Part shown: piece after piece, positions 35,670-42,738 of the stretch
How positions within the stretch are numbered: position 1 is the first letter of the stretch
How the letters are laid out: each line of letters begins with the position of its first letter
Notes under the pieces: model-generated
What the model was told of the DNA's origin: nothing
The model's database searches: none
The model's input: only the letters and a program-made list of their open reading frames with translations
Translations under genes and position numbers: made by a program
Assembly: GCA_937966555.1 (NCBI GenBank)
Contig: CALCLY010000022.1
Span: 297,941-361,940, forward strand
DNA: 64,000 nucleotides
Source of the DNA: CALCLY01 sp900552775
GTDB lineage: Bacteria; Bacillota; Clostridia; UMGS1883; UMGS1540
Reading direction: 5' to 3'

Positions 35670-35950
35670 ATAAATGCTGTTTTACTGCCTTTGCCGCATT
35701 CTTATATGATAAGCTGTCAACGATTATAAACTACAAAAATACCTTTTGTCATTTATACAGTAACCCTGCGAAGTTTTGTGATATAATCATATTTTCAACA
35801 AAATCATTATAATCTGTGGCATTTGACCTGTTTTAGCAGAACCGACATAAATTCTGCCGTCTGCTTATTAACTGAACATCGGAACCTCCTCCTAACTATA
35901 ATCAGCAACTTTCGCATAACCAAAACAAACAAACCATTGTCAGCGGTGTT

Positions 35951-35996
35951 TTAATGCAGAATACTGTGTATTCTGCATTAAGCTATAGCTTAATGC
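35951..35996. repeat. Overlapping hairpins downstream of agrD
   Basis: A 14-bp stem (TTAATGCAGAATAC / GTATTCTGCATTAA) overlaps a second stem (GCATTAAGC / GCTTAATGC, loop TATA). They share the middle GCATTAAGC block and cannot form together. There is no T run. The rest of 35670-35950 is AT-rich without a gene. Confidence 0.55.
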
Positions 35997-35999
35997 CGT

Positions 36000-36161
36000 T
36001 TATTTTACCGCAGTTTTTGATTTTTTGCTTTCCTCTGCCAACTTGTGCAAGCCTTCCGGCTCTTTCATTTGGTGCATACCATTAGCGGATGCCAATCCAG
36101 CCGAATAAATGGCCATATCCAATGCGGCTCCGGCAAAAAGACTGCTAATCCAATTAAACAT
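36000..36161 (-). CDS. agrD: AgrD-like autoinducer peptide precursor
   Basis: 53 residues, missed by length filters: MFNWISSLFAGAALDMAIYS, AGLASANGMHQMKEPEGLHK, LAEESKKSKTAVK. Layout is that of AgrD: an amphipathic leader (1-20), a small core, and an acidic C-terminal recognition segment with conserved Pro (KEPEGLHKLAEE). There is no cysteine at all; Ser25 is in the position of the ring-forming residue, which predicts a lactone rather than thiolactone ring (Ser lactones are known in some Agr peptides). The ATG overlaps the agrB stop by 8 nt, as expected for coupled agrBD. Confidence 0.8.
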   Translation of the reverse strand: MFNWISSLFAGAALDMAIYSAGLASANGMHQMKEPEGLHKLAEESKKSKTAVK

Positions 36162-36744
36162 TTTCTTTCCCCCCTTTCCGAACTGCCATACCGATAATCA
36201 TTAAAACGACTACCGCGAGCAATGTTATTGATATAGTAACACCGAATTTCATATCCGTAGCAACAATGATTATAATTGAAACTATCGACATAAATATCGA
36301 TGTTATTACCGATTTAATTTTGTTGTTGTACTTTTGCTTATCCGATAGAGGTTTATTAAGGTGTACTATCGGCGCGGTTATTGCAATAATCACAGTGCTT
36401 ATGACATTAACCGATATTACAATAATTGTTTCATACTTTGTATGTGTGACTATATCTGTCAAAAGCATAACGCAAAAATATGTTATTATCATTGATAATC
36501 TGCACAGCCAAAAAGTTTTTGCGTGAAATCCTCCGCTGAATTGCCTTAACCCACACAATGTAATCAGAAATGAAGTACTTTCAATAAGTCTGTTAAATAC
36601 AATCCCAAGTGAAATAATTATTACATAATTTATCACATCGGCAATTATCAGCTTAAATCCATAGGAATATATTTCTCGTTTTTCTTCTGCGATTATCTTT
36701 TTCCTTATATAGTAATCTGTAATGGTGTTTGCCAACCTATCCAT
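36154..36744 (-). CDS. agrB: AgrB-like peptide-processing membrane protease
   Basis: 196 residues with about five to six membrane helices. The family's catalytic features are visible: His in RQFSGGFHAKTFWLCR (histidine near 69) and the downstream Cys within the same segment. It cleaves and cyclises the AgrD precursor and helps release it. AAAGGGGAGATAAAA precedes ATG 36744. It is preceded by its own promoter and operator-like repeats, separate from the kinase/regulator genes. Confidence 0.9.
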   Translation of the reverse strand: MDRLANTITDYYIRKKIIAEEKREIYSYGFKLIIADVINYVIIISLGIVFNRLIESTSFLITLCGLRQFSGGFHAKTFWLCRLSMIITYFCVMLLTDIVTHTKYETIIVISVNVISTVIIAITAPIVHLNKPLSDKQKYNNKIKSVITSIFMSIVSIIIIVATDMKFGVTISITLLAVVVLMIIGMAVRKGGKENV

Positions 36745-36768
36745 TTTTATCTCCCCTTTGTTGGTTTG

Positions 36769-36796
36769 ATTATAACACGAATGTAAAACTTTTCAA
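36769..36796 (-). promoter_or_regulatory. agrBD promoter
   Basis: Minus strand TTGAAA (36796-36791), 16-nt spacer, TATAAT (36774-36769), 24 nt before the agrB start. Confidence 0.7.
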
Positions 36797-36802
36797 CCCG
36801 TA

Positions 36803-36842
36803 TGTGACGGCTGACGCAAATAGTGTGACAGTTGACGCAATT
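36803..36842. promoter_or_regulatory. Two direct repeats (21-bp period), probable LytTR-regulator operator
   Basis: TGTGACGGCTGACGCAAAT (36803-36821) and TGTGACAGTTGACGCAATT (36824-36842) share 16 of 19 positions, with a period of 21 bp (two helical turns). They end 6 nt upstream of the agrBD -35 box. AgrA-type LytTR regulators bind paired direct repeats in just this place. Confidence 0.7.
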
Positions 36843-36879
36843 TGCCGAAAAATATCTGTTGACAACCTTAAATGACAAC

Positions 36880-36924
36880 AAAAAAAGAAGCCGTTCCGGC
36901 ACTGTAAAATACCGATGGCTTCTT
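36880..36924 (-). terminator. Terminator of the agr kinase/regulator transcript
   Basis: AAGAAGCC/GGCTTCTT stem with a T7 run on the minus strand, directly after the kinase stop. Confidence 0.75.
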
Positions 36925-36929
36925 AAATA

Positions 36930-38231
36930 TTATTCTTCTGTCGTGTCAATCATTATATGGCAGCAAAATTCATTTTCTTCCTCATAAAACTGTATCATTC
37001 CGTTATGTTTTTCGACAATGTTTTTTATTGATTTAATTCCTATACCGTGCAGCTCCTTATCCGGCTTTGATGTTTCAAGGTTTTTATTATCCTTTAATAC
37101 CGATGACTTTATACTGTTACTTACAAATATAATCAAATAACTTGCATTTTTCTGTATATCAACCGTTATTCTTTTTTCATCCGTATCTTTTGCTGCCTCT
37201 ATTGCGTTATCCAACAAATTACCGAAAAGCACGGCTATTTCAGAGGGCAGAATAAAAATATCGGTATTTTGCTTAATGTTCACTTCCATAAAAATATTTC
37301 TTTGACTGCAAACTGCAATTTTTGAATTTATGACGGCATCAAAAGCCGCATTATTAGTGTTAATATAATTCAAAATGTTCGGCAAATAATTATTCGTCAG
37401 CACACTCACATACTCCTTTATATCTTCGTTTTTACCTTCGTCAGCATATTTCATAATTGTCAAAAGCTGATTTTTTATATCGTGTCTGACTGTTTTCATT
37501 TCATTTACAAAAGCTTCTTTATCGCTTATGCTGCGTTTTAATGTTTCGTTCTGCTGTTCAAGCAGTTTAGATTTGATAGTGTTCTCATATTCCTTATTCA
37601 TAACAACAAAGAAATAATATGTCATAACATTTGCAAGTATTATACATATCATACCCGTCAAAATATATGGAGAAGTATCGTTGTTGATAAGAGTTGCCTT
37701 CATCAAGGAGCATATTGAAATTACGGATATAACAGGTATTGCAATAATTGCTACCCACCGATAATTACTTATGGGATTTTTATATTTATTTCTTAATATC
37801 AATCTCGTTATATAAAACTGCATTATTTTTGCCATTATTACTCCCATAACTCTTGTGATATTAAAAACCGTAATCATTTTGTATGGGTCATACCCAATAA
37901 TATTACACAAAAGTATATTAGTCAGTATCGCTGTAAAAACAACTATCAAATGAGTTAATATAGCAAACCATATTTTTTGTGGTATACTTCCGTTCAAACA
38001 AAGGAAAGCATAACACGCATATATTATCATTGGAATATATGAGCCAAATGTTTCAAAATCCGTTATATAATTAGTTACAGTCATTTGAATAAATGATATT
38101 ATCCATACTATAACAAAAGCTGCTTTTTGTCGACTACCTGTATATTTAGCACCTAAATATCTTGTAATAAAATCAACTGAAATAAACGTTTCTATGAGGT
38201 TTATCCCTGTTTCAAAAATAAATTCTATCAT
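36930..38231 (-). CDS. agrC: AgrC-like GHKL sensor histidine kinase
   Basis: 433 residues. Six predicted membrane helices occupy residues 1-205, the peptide-sensing part. A coiled linker leads to the phosphoacceptor block VRHDIKNQLLTIMKYADEG and a GHKL ATPase (FGNLLDNAIEAAKDTDEKRI; DKELHGIGIKSIKNIVEKHNG). Kinases of this design read cyclic Agr peptides. ATG 38231 overlaps the regulator stop (ATGA) and has AGGAGGA upstream. Note that the gene order is agrA-agrC, then agrB-agrD. Confidence 0.88.
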   Translation of the reverse strand: MIEFIFETGINLIETFISVDFITRYLGAKYTGSRQKAAFVIVWIISFIQMTVTNYITDFETFGSYIPMIIYACYAFLCLNGSIPQKIWFAILTHLIVVFTAILTNILLCNIIGYDPYKMITVFNITRVMGVIMAKIMQFYITRLILRNKYKNPISNYRWVAIIAIPVISVISICSLMKATLINNDTSPYILTGMICIILANVMTYYFFVVMNKEYENTIKSKLLEQQNETLKRSISDKEAFVNEMKTVRHDIKNQLLTIMKYADEGKNEDIKEYVSVLTNNYLPNILNYINTNNAAFDAVINSKIAVCSQRNIFMEVNIKQNTDIFILPSEIAVLFGNLLDNAIEAAKDTDEKRITVDIQKNASYLIIFVSNSIKSSVLKDNKNLETSKPDKELHGIGIKSIKNIVEKHNGMIQFYEEENEFCCHIMIDTTEE

Positions 38232-38959
38232 GCCAGAGTCCTCCTGATAAAGTTTTGATATTCTCCTCTGACGAAATCTATTTTTGAACGGCTAAGACCA
38301 AAATGCGTTCCGTCTGTCAAAATAACCTCTCTGCTTGTTATTTTTGAAATATAACGGCAATTAACCAAAACACCGTTTTGAATACGAATAATATTTAACG
38401 GGTACAGTTGTTTTTCCGCATCTGTTATTTTGCATCTGACTTCTTTTTTACCGGAAATTCTGTCCTGTATGATAATATTGTTTTTATAGGATTCTATGTA
38501 TACTACCGTATTTATATCAATTTCTATATTATGGCTTTCAGCTTTCAAATTAAAAGTTAGTTTCTTTCTTTCGGCTTCTGCGTCGACTTTTCTTAACAGC
38601 TTTGGCATAACGACCCTTAAATCGTGTAAATGACTTTTTCGTATAAACCAAAAAGGGTGATAGTCATACGACTGATACACTTTATCATCGTGGCTTGTTA
38701 CAAAAAGAATCAGCACATCTTCTTTTCTTTTTTGAAGTAATGAGGCAACTTCAAATCCGTTCATTTCGGGCATATCAATGTCAAGCAGCACAACATCTGC
38801 AATCCGCTTGTCAAATTGCTTCAACAATTCAGTACCGCTATTGAAAATTACCGCGTCATAGTCTCTTTTGCTATCCAAATATAAAGAAATCTCTTTTTTA
38901 ATTGTTGCAGCAAAATTATGGTTATCATCACATATATAAAAGTAAAGTTTTTCTCTCAT
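38228..38959 (-). CDS. agrA: AgrA-like LytTR response regulator
   Basis: 243 residues. The receiver domain (1-125) has YICDDNHNF acidic residues and the phospho-Asp in DVVLLDIDMPEMNG. A LytTR DNA-binding domain follows (about 145-240: IDINTVVYIESYKNNIIIQD, IIRIQNGVLVNCRYISKI). Probably activates agrBD through the repeats at 36803-36842. AAGGAGGCGGCG precedes ATG 38959. A minus-strand TATAAT at 39003-38998 with a weak -35 is its likely promoter. Confidence 0.9.
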   Translation of the reverse strand: MREKLYFYICDDNHNFAATIKKEISLYLDSKRDYDAVIFNSGTELLKQFDKRIADVVLLDIDMPEMNGFEVASLLQKRKEDVLILFVTSHDDKVYQSYDYHPFWFIRKSHLHDLRVVMPKLLRKVDAEAERKKLTFNLKAESHNIEIDINTVVYIESYKNNIIIQDRISGKKEVRCKITDAEKQLYPLNIIRIQNGVLVNCRYISKITSREVILTDGTHFGLSRSKIDFVRGEYQNFIRRTLA

Positions 38960-39111
38960 CGCCGCCTCCTTAATGACAATCTTGTTTCGCTTTTTTAATT
39001 ATACCATATTTTTGTGAATTAGTAAATGCTTTCACCCTGAAATCGGCGCATTGACTTTAAATTTTTTCAAAAGAGTTGCCAAAACCGTATTTTACGCACT
39101 ACCTATATAGA

Positions 39112-39228
39112 GAGAAAAACTTGCGTTTTAAGAGAATAGCAAGCAAAGCGAGTGAGTACCCACTCACGATTTTTACGGCGGTCATTTCTTTGGAATTGCC
39201 GTAAAAATATTTTTGGGATATTCCCAAA
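39112..39228 (+). other. Candidate origin of transfer (oriT)
   Basis: Directly upstream of mobC. A cluster of inverted repeats: CTTGC/GCAAG (39120-39124, 39139-39143); GTGAGT/ACTCAC (39152-39157, 39162-39167); an 11-bp perfect ATTTTTACGGC/GCCGTAAAAAT (39169-39179, 39198-39208); TTTGGGA/TCCCAAA (39212-39218, 39222-39228). Such an array next to MobC and relaxase genes is typical of oriT in MOBP systems. The nick site cannot be assigned by eye. The rest of the 38960-39257 gap holds the regulator promoter. Confidence 0.6.
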
Positions 39229-39257
39229 CCCTTTAATCTGAAAATGCGGAGGTTTTT

Positions 39258-39587
39258 ATGAAAAACAGGAAAAGAAATATACAACTGAAAATATGGGTAA
39301 CGGCAGAGGAACGAAAGCTGATTGAACATAAAATGTCGCTTGTACCGACAAATCAAATCGGAGCATATTTGCGAAAAATGGCGATTGACGGATATATCAT
39401 ATACACCGATACGAAAGACATTCAGGCTATGAATAAGGAATTGCAGAGGATCGGCAGAAACATAAATCAAATTGCAAAGCGTGTTAATTCCACAAGCAGT
39501 ATATATATGACCGATATTGAGGAATTGAAAGGGGATTTACAGAATATATGGCGGTTACAAAGAACCATCCTATCAACTCTACGCTAA
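39258..39587 (+). CDS. mobC: MobC-like relaxosome accessory protein
   Basis: 109 residues. The ribbon-helix-helix-like start (RNIQLKIWVTAEERKLIEHKM) and the MobC motif (NKELQRIGRNINQIAKRVNS) near residue 70 mark it as the oriT-binding partner of the relaxase. GCGGAGGTTTTT precedes the ATG. Its last 40 nt overlap the relaxase gene in another frame, so translation is coupled. Confidence 0.88.
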   Translation: MKNRKRNIQLKIWVTAEERKLIEHKMSLVPTNQIGAYLRKMAIDGYIIYTDTKDIQAMNKELQRIGRNINQIAKRVNSTSSIYMTDIEELKGDLQNIWRLQRTILSTLR

Positions 39588-40873
39588 AAAAAGCAATACA
39601 GTATATCTGCAATCCCGAAAAGACCGACGGAACGCTGCTTATCGACTCTTACGGCTGCACGCCCGAAACTGCCGATATTGAGTTTGAATGGACGAGGAAA
39701 AAGGCAAAGGACAACGGCAAAGAGAGTCATCTTGCAAGACACTTTATACAAGCCTTTGAGCCGGGCGAAACAACGCCGGAACAGGCTCACGAAATCGGAA
39801 AGAAATTAGCTGATGAAATTCTGTGCGGCAAGTACGAATACATTTTAAGCACGCACATTGACCGGGGGCACATTCATAACCATATCATTTTTAATGATGT
39901 GAATTTTGTTGATTACAGGCACAGTCATATCAATAAAAAATGGTATTACGATACACGCAAAATAAGCGACCGTCTCTGTGAGGAATACGGCTTGTCGGTT
40001 ATTCCGCAGAATGAGAATAAAGGCAAAAGCTATATCGAATATACGGCGGCAAAACAAGGTACAAGCTATAAGGCACAGCTTAAAGCGGATATTGACAAAG
40101 CTGTCCGAAAGTCGCTCGATTATTCCGATTTTCTGCTGCGTATGGAAATCGCCGGATATGAAGTAAAGAAAGGTAAATATATTTCATTCCGAGCCGCAGG
40201 GCGAGAACGGTTTGTACGGGGCAAAACTCTGGGCGGTTATTACACAGAGGATTCCATAAAAGAACGCATTGCAAAGAACGCTATACACCGACCGAAAAAA
40301 GAAAACCGCCATATCAACCTTATTATCGACATTCAGAATTGTATCAAGGCACAGGAAAGCAAAGGCTATGAGCATTGGAGCAAAATATATAACTTAAAGC
40401 AGGCGGCAAAAACTTTGAATTTTCTGACCGAAAATAATCTGACTACCTATGAGGATTTAGAAACTGCCGCAAATAAAATACACTCTGATTTTGACAATAC
40501 GGCACAAAAGATAAAGGCGGTTGAGAAAACTATCGGCGAAAATGCGATACTTATAAAACAACTTGAAATATATCGGCAGTACCGACCTATATATCTGAAA
40601 CTGCAAAAGGTAAAAAACAAAGAAGGCTTTACGCGGAAATTCCAAAGAGAGCTGATTTTATATGAGGCTGCCGAAAGAAATCTGAAAGGCAAAAATCCGC
40701 CGCCACTTGAAACTCTTATAAAGGACAACGGGGATCTGTCGGAACGGAAAGCAAAACTGTATGAGGAATACAAAAAGCTGAAATCAAAATCTGCCGAAAT
40801 TGAGGTTATCCGTTCAAATGTTGATACGCTGCTTAACCGTCCGAGAGAACGCAATCCCGAAATCGAAAAATAA
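39548..40873 (+). CDS. MOBP-type relaxase (MobA/VirD2-like)
   Basis: 441 residues. The relaxase domain (about 1-260) has the probable catalytic Tyr in KAIQYICNPEK and the metal-binding histidine triad in YEYILSTHIDRGHIHNHIIF. C-terminal half: coiled-coil helices (about 320-430). It nicks oriT, stays covalently attached to the strand and is led through the secretion channel. Reads opposite to the transfer operon. It lacks the SIxKQL tail found on other proteins of this element. Confidence 0.92.
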   Translation: MAVTKNHPINSTLKKAIQYICNPEKTDGTLLIDSYGCTPETADIEFEWTRKKAKDNGKESHLARHFIQAFEPGETTPEQAHEIGKKLADEILCGKYEYILSTHIDRGHIHNHIIFNDVNFVDYRHSHINKKWYYDTRKISDRLCEEYGLSVIPQNENKGKSYIEYTAAKQGTSYKAQLKADIDKAVRKSLDYSDFLLRMEIAGYEVKKGKYISFRAAGRERFVRGKTLGGYYTEDSIKERIAKNAIHRPKKENRHINLIIDIQNCIKAQESKGYEHWSKIYNLKQAAKTLNFLTENNLTTYEDLETAANKIHSDFDNTAQKIKAVEKTIGENAILIKQLEIYRQYRPIYLKLQKVKNKEGFTRKFQRELILYEAAERNLKGKNPPPLETLIKDNGDLSERKAKLYEEYKKLKSKSAEIEVIRSNVDTLLNRPRERNPEIEK

Positions 40874-40875
40874 AT

Positions 40876-40893
40876 TGTAGCGCAAATGTAGCG
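40876..40893 (+). promoter_or_regulatory. TGTAGCG direct repeat and promoter after the relaxase
   Basis: Two copies of TGTAGCG (40876-40882, 40887-40893) with an 11-bp period lie upstream of a TATAAT at 40926-40931, the likely -10 box for the following three-gene group. The -35 is poor. The repeats may be an activator site. Confidence 0.4.
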
Positions 40894-40964
40894 TTATAGT
40901 GCTGGGCGCAGCAAAAGTAATATGGTATAATGAATATAACTAAAAAGGTTTGGAGGTCGGTTTG

Positions 40965-41246
40965 ATGAATTTTATAGAGGAATTATACTATGGCAATATC
41001 AGCCCGCACAGCGTAAAAATTGTACCGAATAAAAGATATGCGGAGGCGTCAAAGTTAGTCATACGGTTTGAAAACGAGCTGAAAGAAAATCTTGCCGAGC
41101 CGCAGCTAACAGCACTTAACAGAATGTTAGAGGCAAACGAGGAACTTTACACCGAAACAGAGCTTATGCAGTTTAAGTTAGGTTTTCGGCTCGGTATTCA
41201 AATGATGATAGACGCATTATCCGCAAACAACGAAATTATAGAATAA
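40965..41246 (+). CDS. DUF6809-like small element protein
   Basis: 93 residues from ATG 40965 (GGAGG 8 nt upstream; the earlier in-frame start overlaps it). The pattern MNFIEELYYGNISPHSVKI at the start and LMQFKLGFRLGIQMMIDAL at the end is that of the DUF6809 proteins common in clostridial conjugative elements. Helical, soluble, function unknown. First of three genes reading away from the relaxase. Confidence 0.75.
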   Translation: MNFIEELYYGNISPHSVKIVPNKRYAEASKLVIRFENELKENLAEPQLTALNRMLEANEELYTETELMQFKLGFRLGIQMMIDALSANNEIIE

Positions 41247-41260
41247 GGGAGGATTTGAAA

Positions 41261-41842
41261 ATGAAACGAGGAAAAAACATCTTATTGACGGCAATACTCA
41301 CCGCCGCAATTACACAGTCGGCATACGCCGCAGAAATTCCGGTTGAGTGTGCGCCGGAAAACGCAACACCCGAAAGCATTGCAATAACAGAAAATCTGAT
41401 TAGTCCGATTCTTGACGAGGTGCAAAACGGTTTAGGTTATCAGCCTGCTTGGTGCAAAGCTCATAACGCAGTATTTAACGCCGTGCTTACAAATGAAACA
41501 GGCGGTTATGGTTATCTTGATTTAGCCGCTGTCGCCCGGAACGCACTCATATATTACCGTGATGTTTATTTAAGACCTGAATACTATGCGGAAAAGGAAG
41601 CGGCCGCAAAACTACTCTTATCGGATATTATTTCAGAGGTCGAGAACGGGACAAAAGATTATGACGCCGCACTTAAAGAGGCATACACAAAAATCTATCA
41701 GACAATAAATCCCACCTATGTTCCGAATGAGGAAATCGGCATTGACCGAATATATTTAGATATTCCCGCCGCCGATACCGTAATGTTTACACAGGCAAGA
41801 AAGCTGCTCAAAGAAGCGCAGACAAGGAGTGTTCAAAAATGA
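41261..41842 (+). CDS. Secreted helical protein of the element
   Basis: 193 residues from ATG 41261 (GGGAGGA 7 nt upstream; a TTG at 41255 is too close to the site). Signal peptide 1-24 (NILLTAILTAAITQSAYAA). The mature part is mostly helical, with LNALIYYRD-type segments such as DLAAVARNALIYYRDVYLRP. No known domain. Overlaps the next membrane-protein gene by 4 nt, so the two probably work together at the envelope, perhaps in mating-pair formation. Confidence 0.7.
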   Translation: MKRGKNILLTAILTAAITQSAYAAEIPVECAPENATPESIAITENLISPILDEVQNGLGYQPAWCKAHNAVFNAVLTNETGGYGYLDLAAVARNALIYYRDVYLRPEYYAEKEAAAKLLLSDIISEVENGTKDYDAALKEAYTKIYQTINPTYVPNEEIGIDRIYLDIPAADTVMFTQARKLLKEAQTRSVQK

Positions 41843-42168
41843 CAAGAACGGATATTTTAATACGGTTTATAAAAAAGAGTATAGTACCGATAATAACCGC
41901 CATACTTTTATATAACCTGTTCGCGGGTTTTTGCATAGCAAACGGATCGGTCAATTATATGTATCTTTTAATGCTTTGCGGAATACCTTTCGGAATACGG
42001 TTTATGTTCACACTGCCGGTCTTTATCGGAAATCCGGGTGTCAGCATTTTTATGACTGCTGCCAACATAGCAATAGGCGCCGTAATCGGCGGCATAATCT
42101 TAATATGGAAATTGCTTGTCGCCGTCTGCTATGTGCCGTACACCGCTGTAAAGCTGATAACCGCATAA
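41839..42168 (+). CDS. DUF6050-like membrane protein
   Basis: 109 residues with three predicted membrane helices (SIVPIITAILLYNLFAGFCI, YLLMLCGIPFGIRFMFTLPV, IAIGAVIGGIILIWKLLVAV). Resembles the DUF6050 proteins of related elements. The ATGA overlap with the secreted-protein gene suggests co-translation. Confidence 0.7.
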   Translation: MTRTDILIRFIKKSIVPIITAILLYNLFAGFCIANGSVNYMYLLMLCGIPFGIRFMFTLPVFIGNPGVSIFMTAANIAIGAVIGGIILIWKLLVAVCYVPYTAVKLITA

Positions 42169-42176
42169 AAAAATAA

Positions 42177-42223
42177 ACCGTGATACTCTCTACCATTTAA
42201 GATAGAATGTATCACGGTATTTT
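42177..42223 (+). terminator. Terminator after the relaxase operon
   Basis: ACCGTGATAC/GTATCACGGT stem with a 22-nt loop and ATTTTT after it. The stem sequence is nearly the same as in the terminator at 63324-63366. Confidence 0.75.
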
Positions 42224-42265
42224 TATGTTTTTTTGCAACAAGGGTACGGTTTGTACCCCTGTTAA

Positions 42266-42353
42266 ATGTAGAAAATGAAATTGTCATTTTCGCAGGTTTT
42301 AGAGGAATTATATTACCCTGTCGGTTTCGGCGGTTAAAAACCCTTATTTTACG
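42266..42353 (-). repeat. Dispersed structured repeat, copy B
   Basis: Reverse-strand copy of the repeat at 63228: AAAATAAGGGTTTTTAACCG, GACAGGGTAATATAATTCC, CGAAAATGACAATTTCATT, TTCTACA. A GGGTAC/GTACCC hairpin (42242-42258) and the terminator above follow in the same order as after copy C. It fills the space between the two convergent operons. Confidence 0.6.
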
Positions 42354-42375
42354 CTGTTTTTTAGGCTTATATTTT

Positions 42376-42738
42376 CTACATACCCGACCGCCTTTTGCGT
42401 ATATAATTCGCCTTTTGCTTTCGTATTACAATTTTTCTGCATACGGGGCAATACTTGAATTTGTTGTTTGCCGCTTCGTACGGCTTTCTGCAATTTTGAC
42501 AAATTCGTGTGTTTTTCGGTTTTGCAAGCTCAATATATAAATCCTTATCTGCCGGAAGTACGGCAATTCTAAACCATTTACATATAATATGCGAATAGGT
42601 TATACATTGAACGCACACGCACGGATCGCCGTCGTCAAGCCTTATGCAATTTCCGTTATCATAGTTACAGCACAGCCGTTTTATAAGGGCGTTTACCTTT
42701 CTGCTTTGTTTCGGAGTAAGGTCTATTTTGTCGCTCAT
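42376..42738 (-). CDS. Cysteine-rich VLP-domain protein
   Basis: 120 residues. The family core is plain: RKVNALIKRLCCNYDNGNC, CVCVQCITYSHIICKWFRIA, VLPADKDLY, then a zinc-ribbon-like ICQNCRKPYEAANNKFKYCP and a basic end (RKQKANYIRKRRSG). Found in most Tn1549-like elements; probably binds metal and nucleic acid. Last gene of the transfer operon, overlapping the previous one by 4 nt. Confidence 0.85.
   Translation of the reverse strand: MSDKIDLTPKQSRKVNALIKRLCCNYDNGNCIRLDDGDPCVCVQCITYSHIICKWFRIAVLPADKDLYIELAKPKNTRICQNCRKPYEAANNKFKYCPVCRKIVIRKQKANYIRKRRSGM

Noticed and set aside
40676..40950. Promoter for the relaxase in its own 3' end and group of repeats as CRISPR
   Set aside because: Only two 7-nt direct repeats occur; no CRISPR-like periodic repeats or cas genes were found anywhere in the window.
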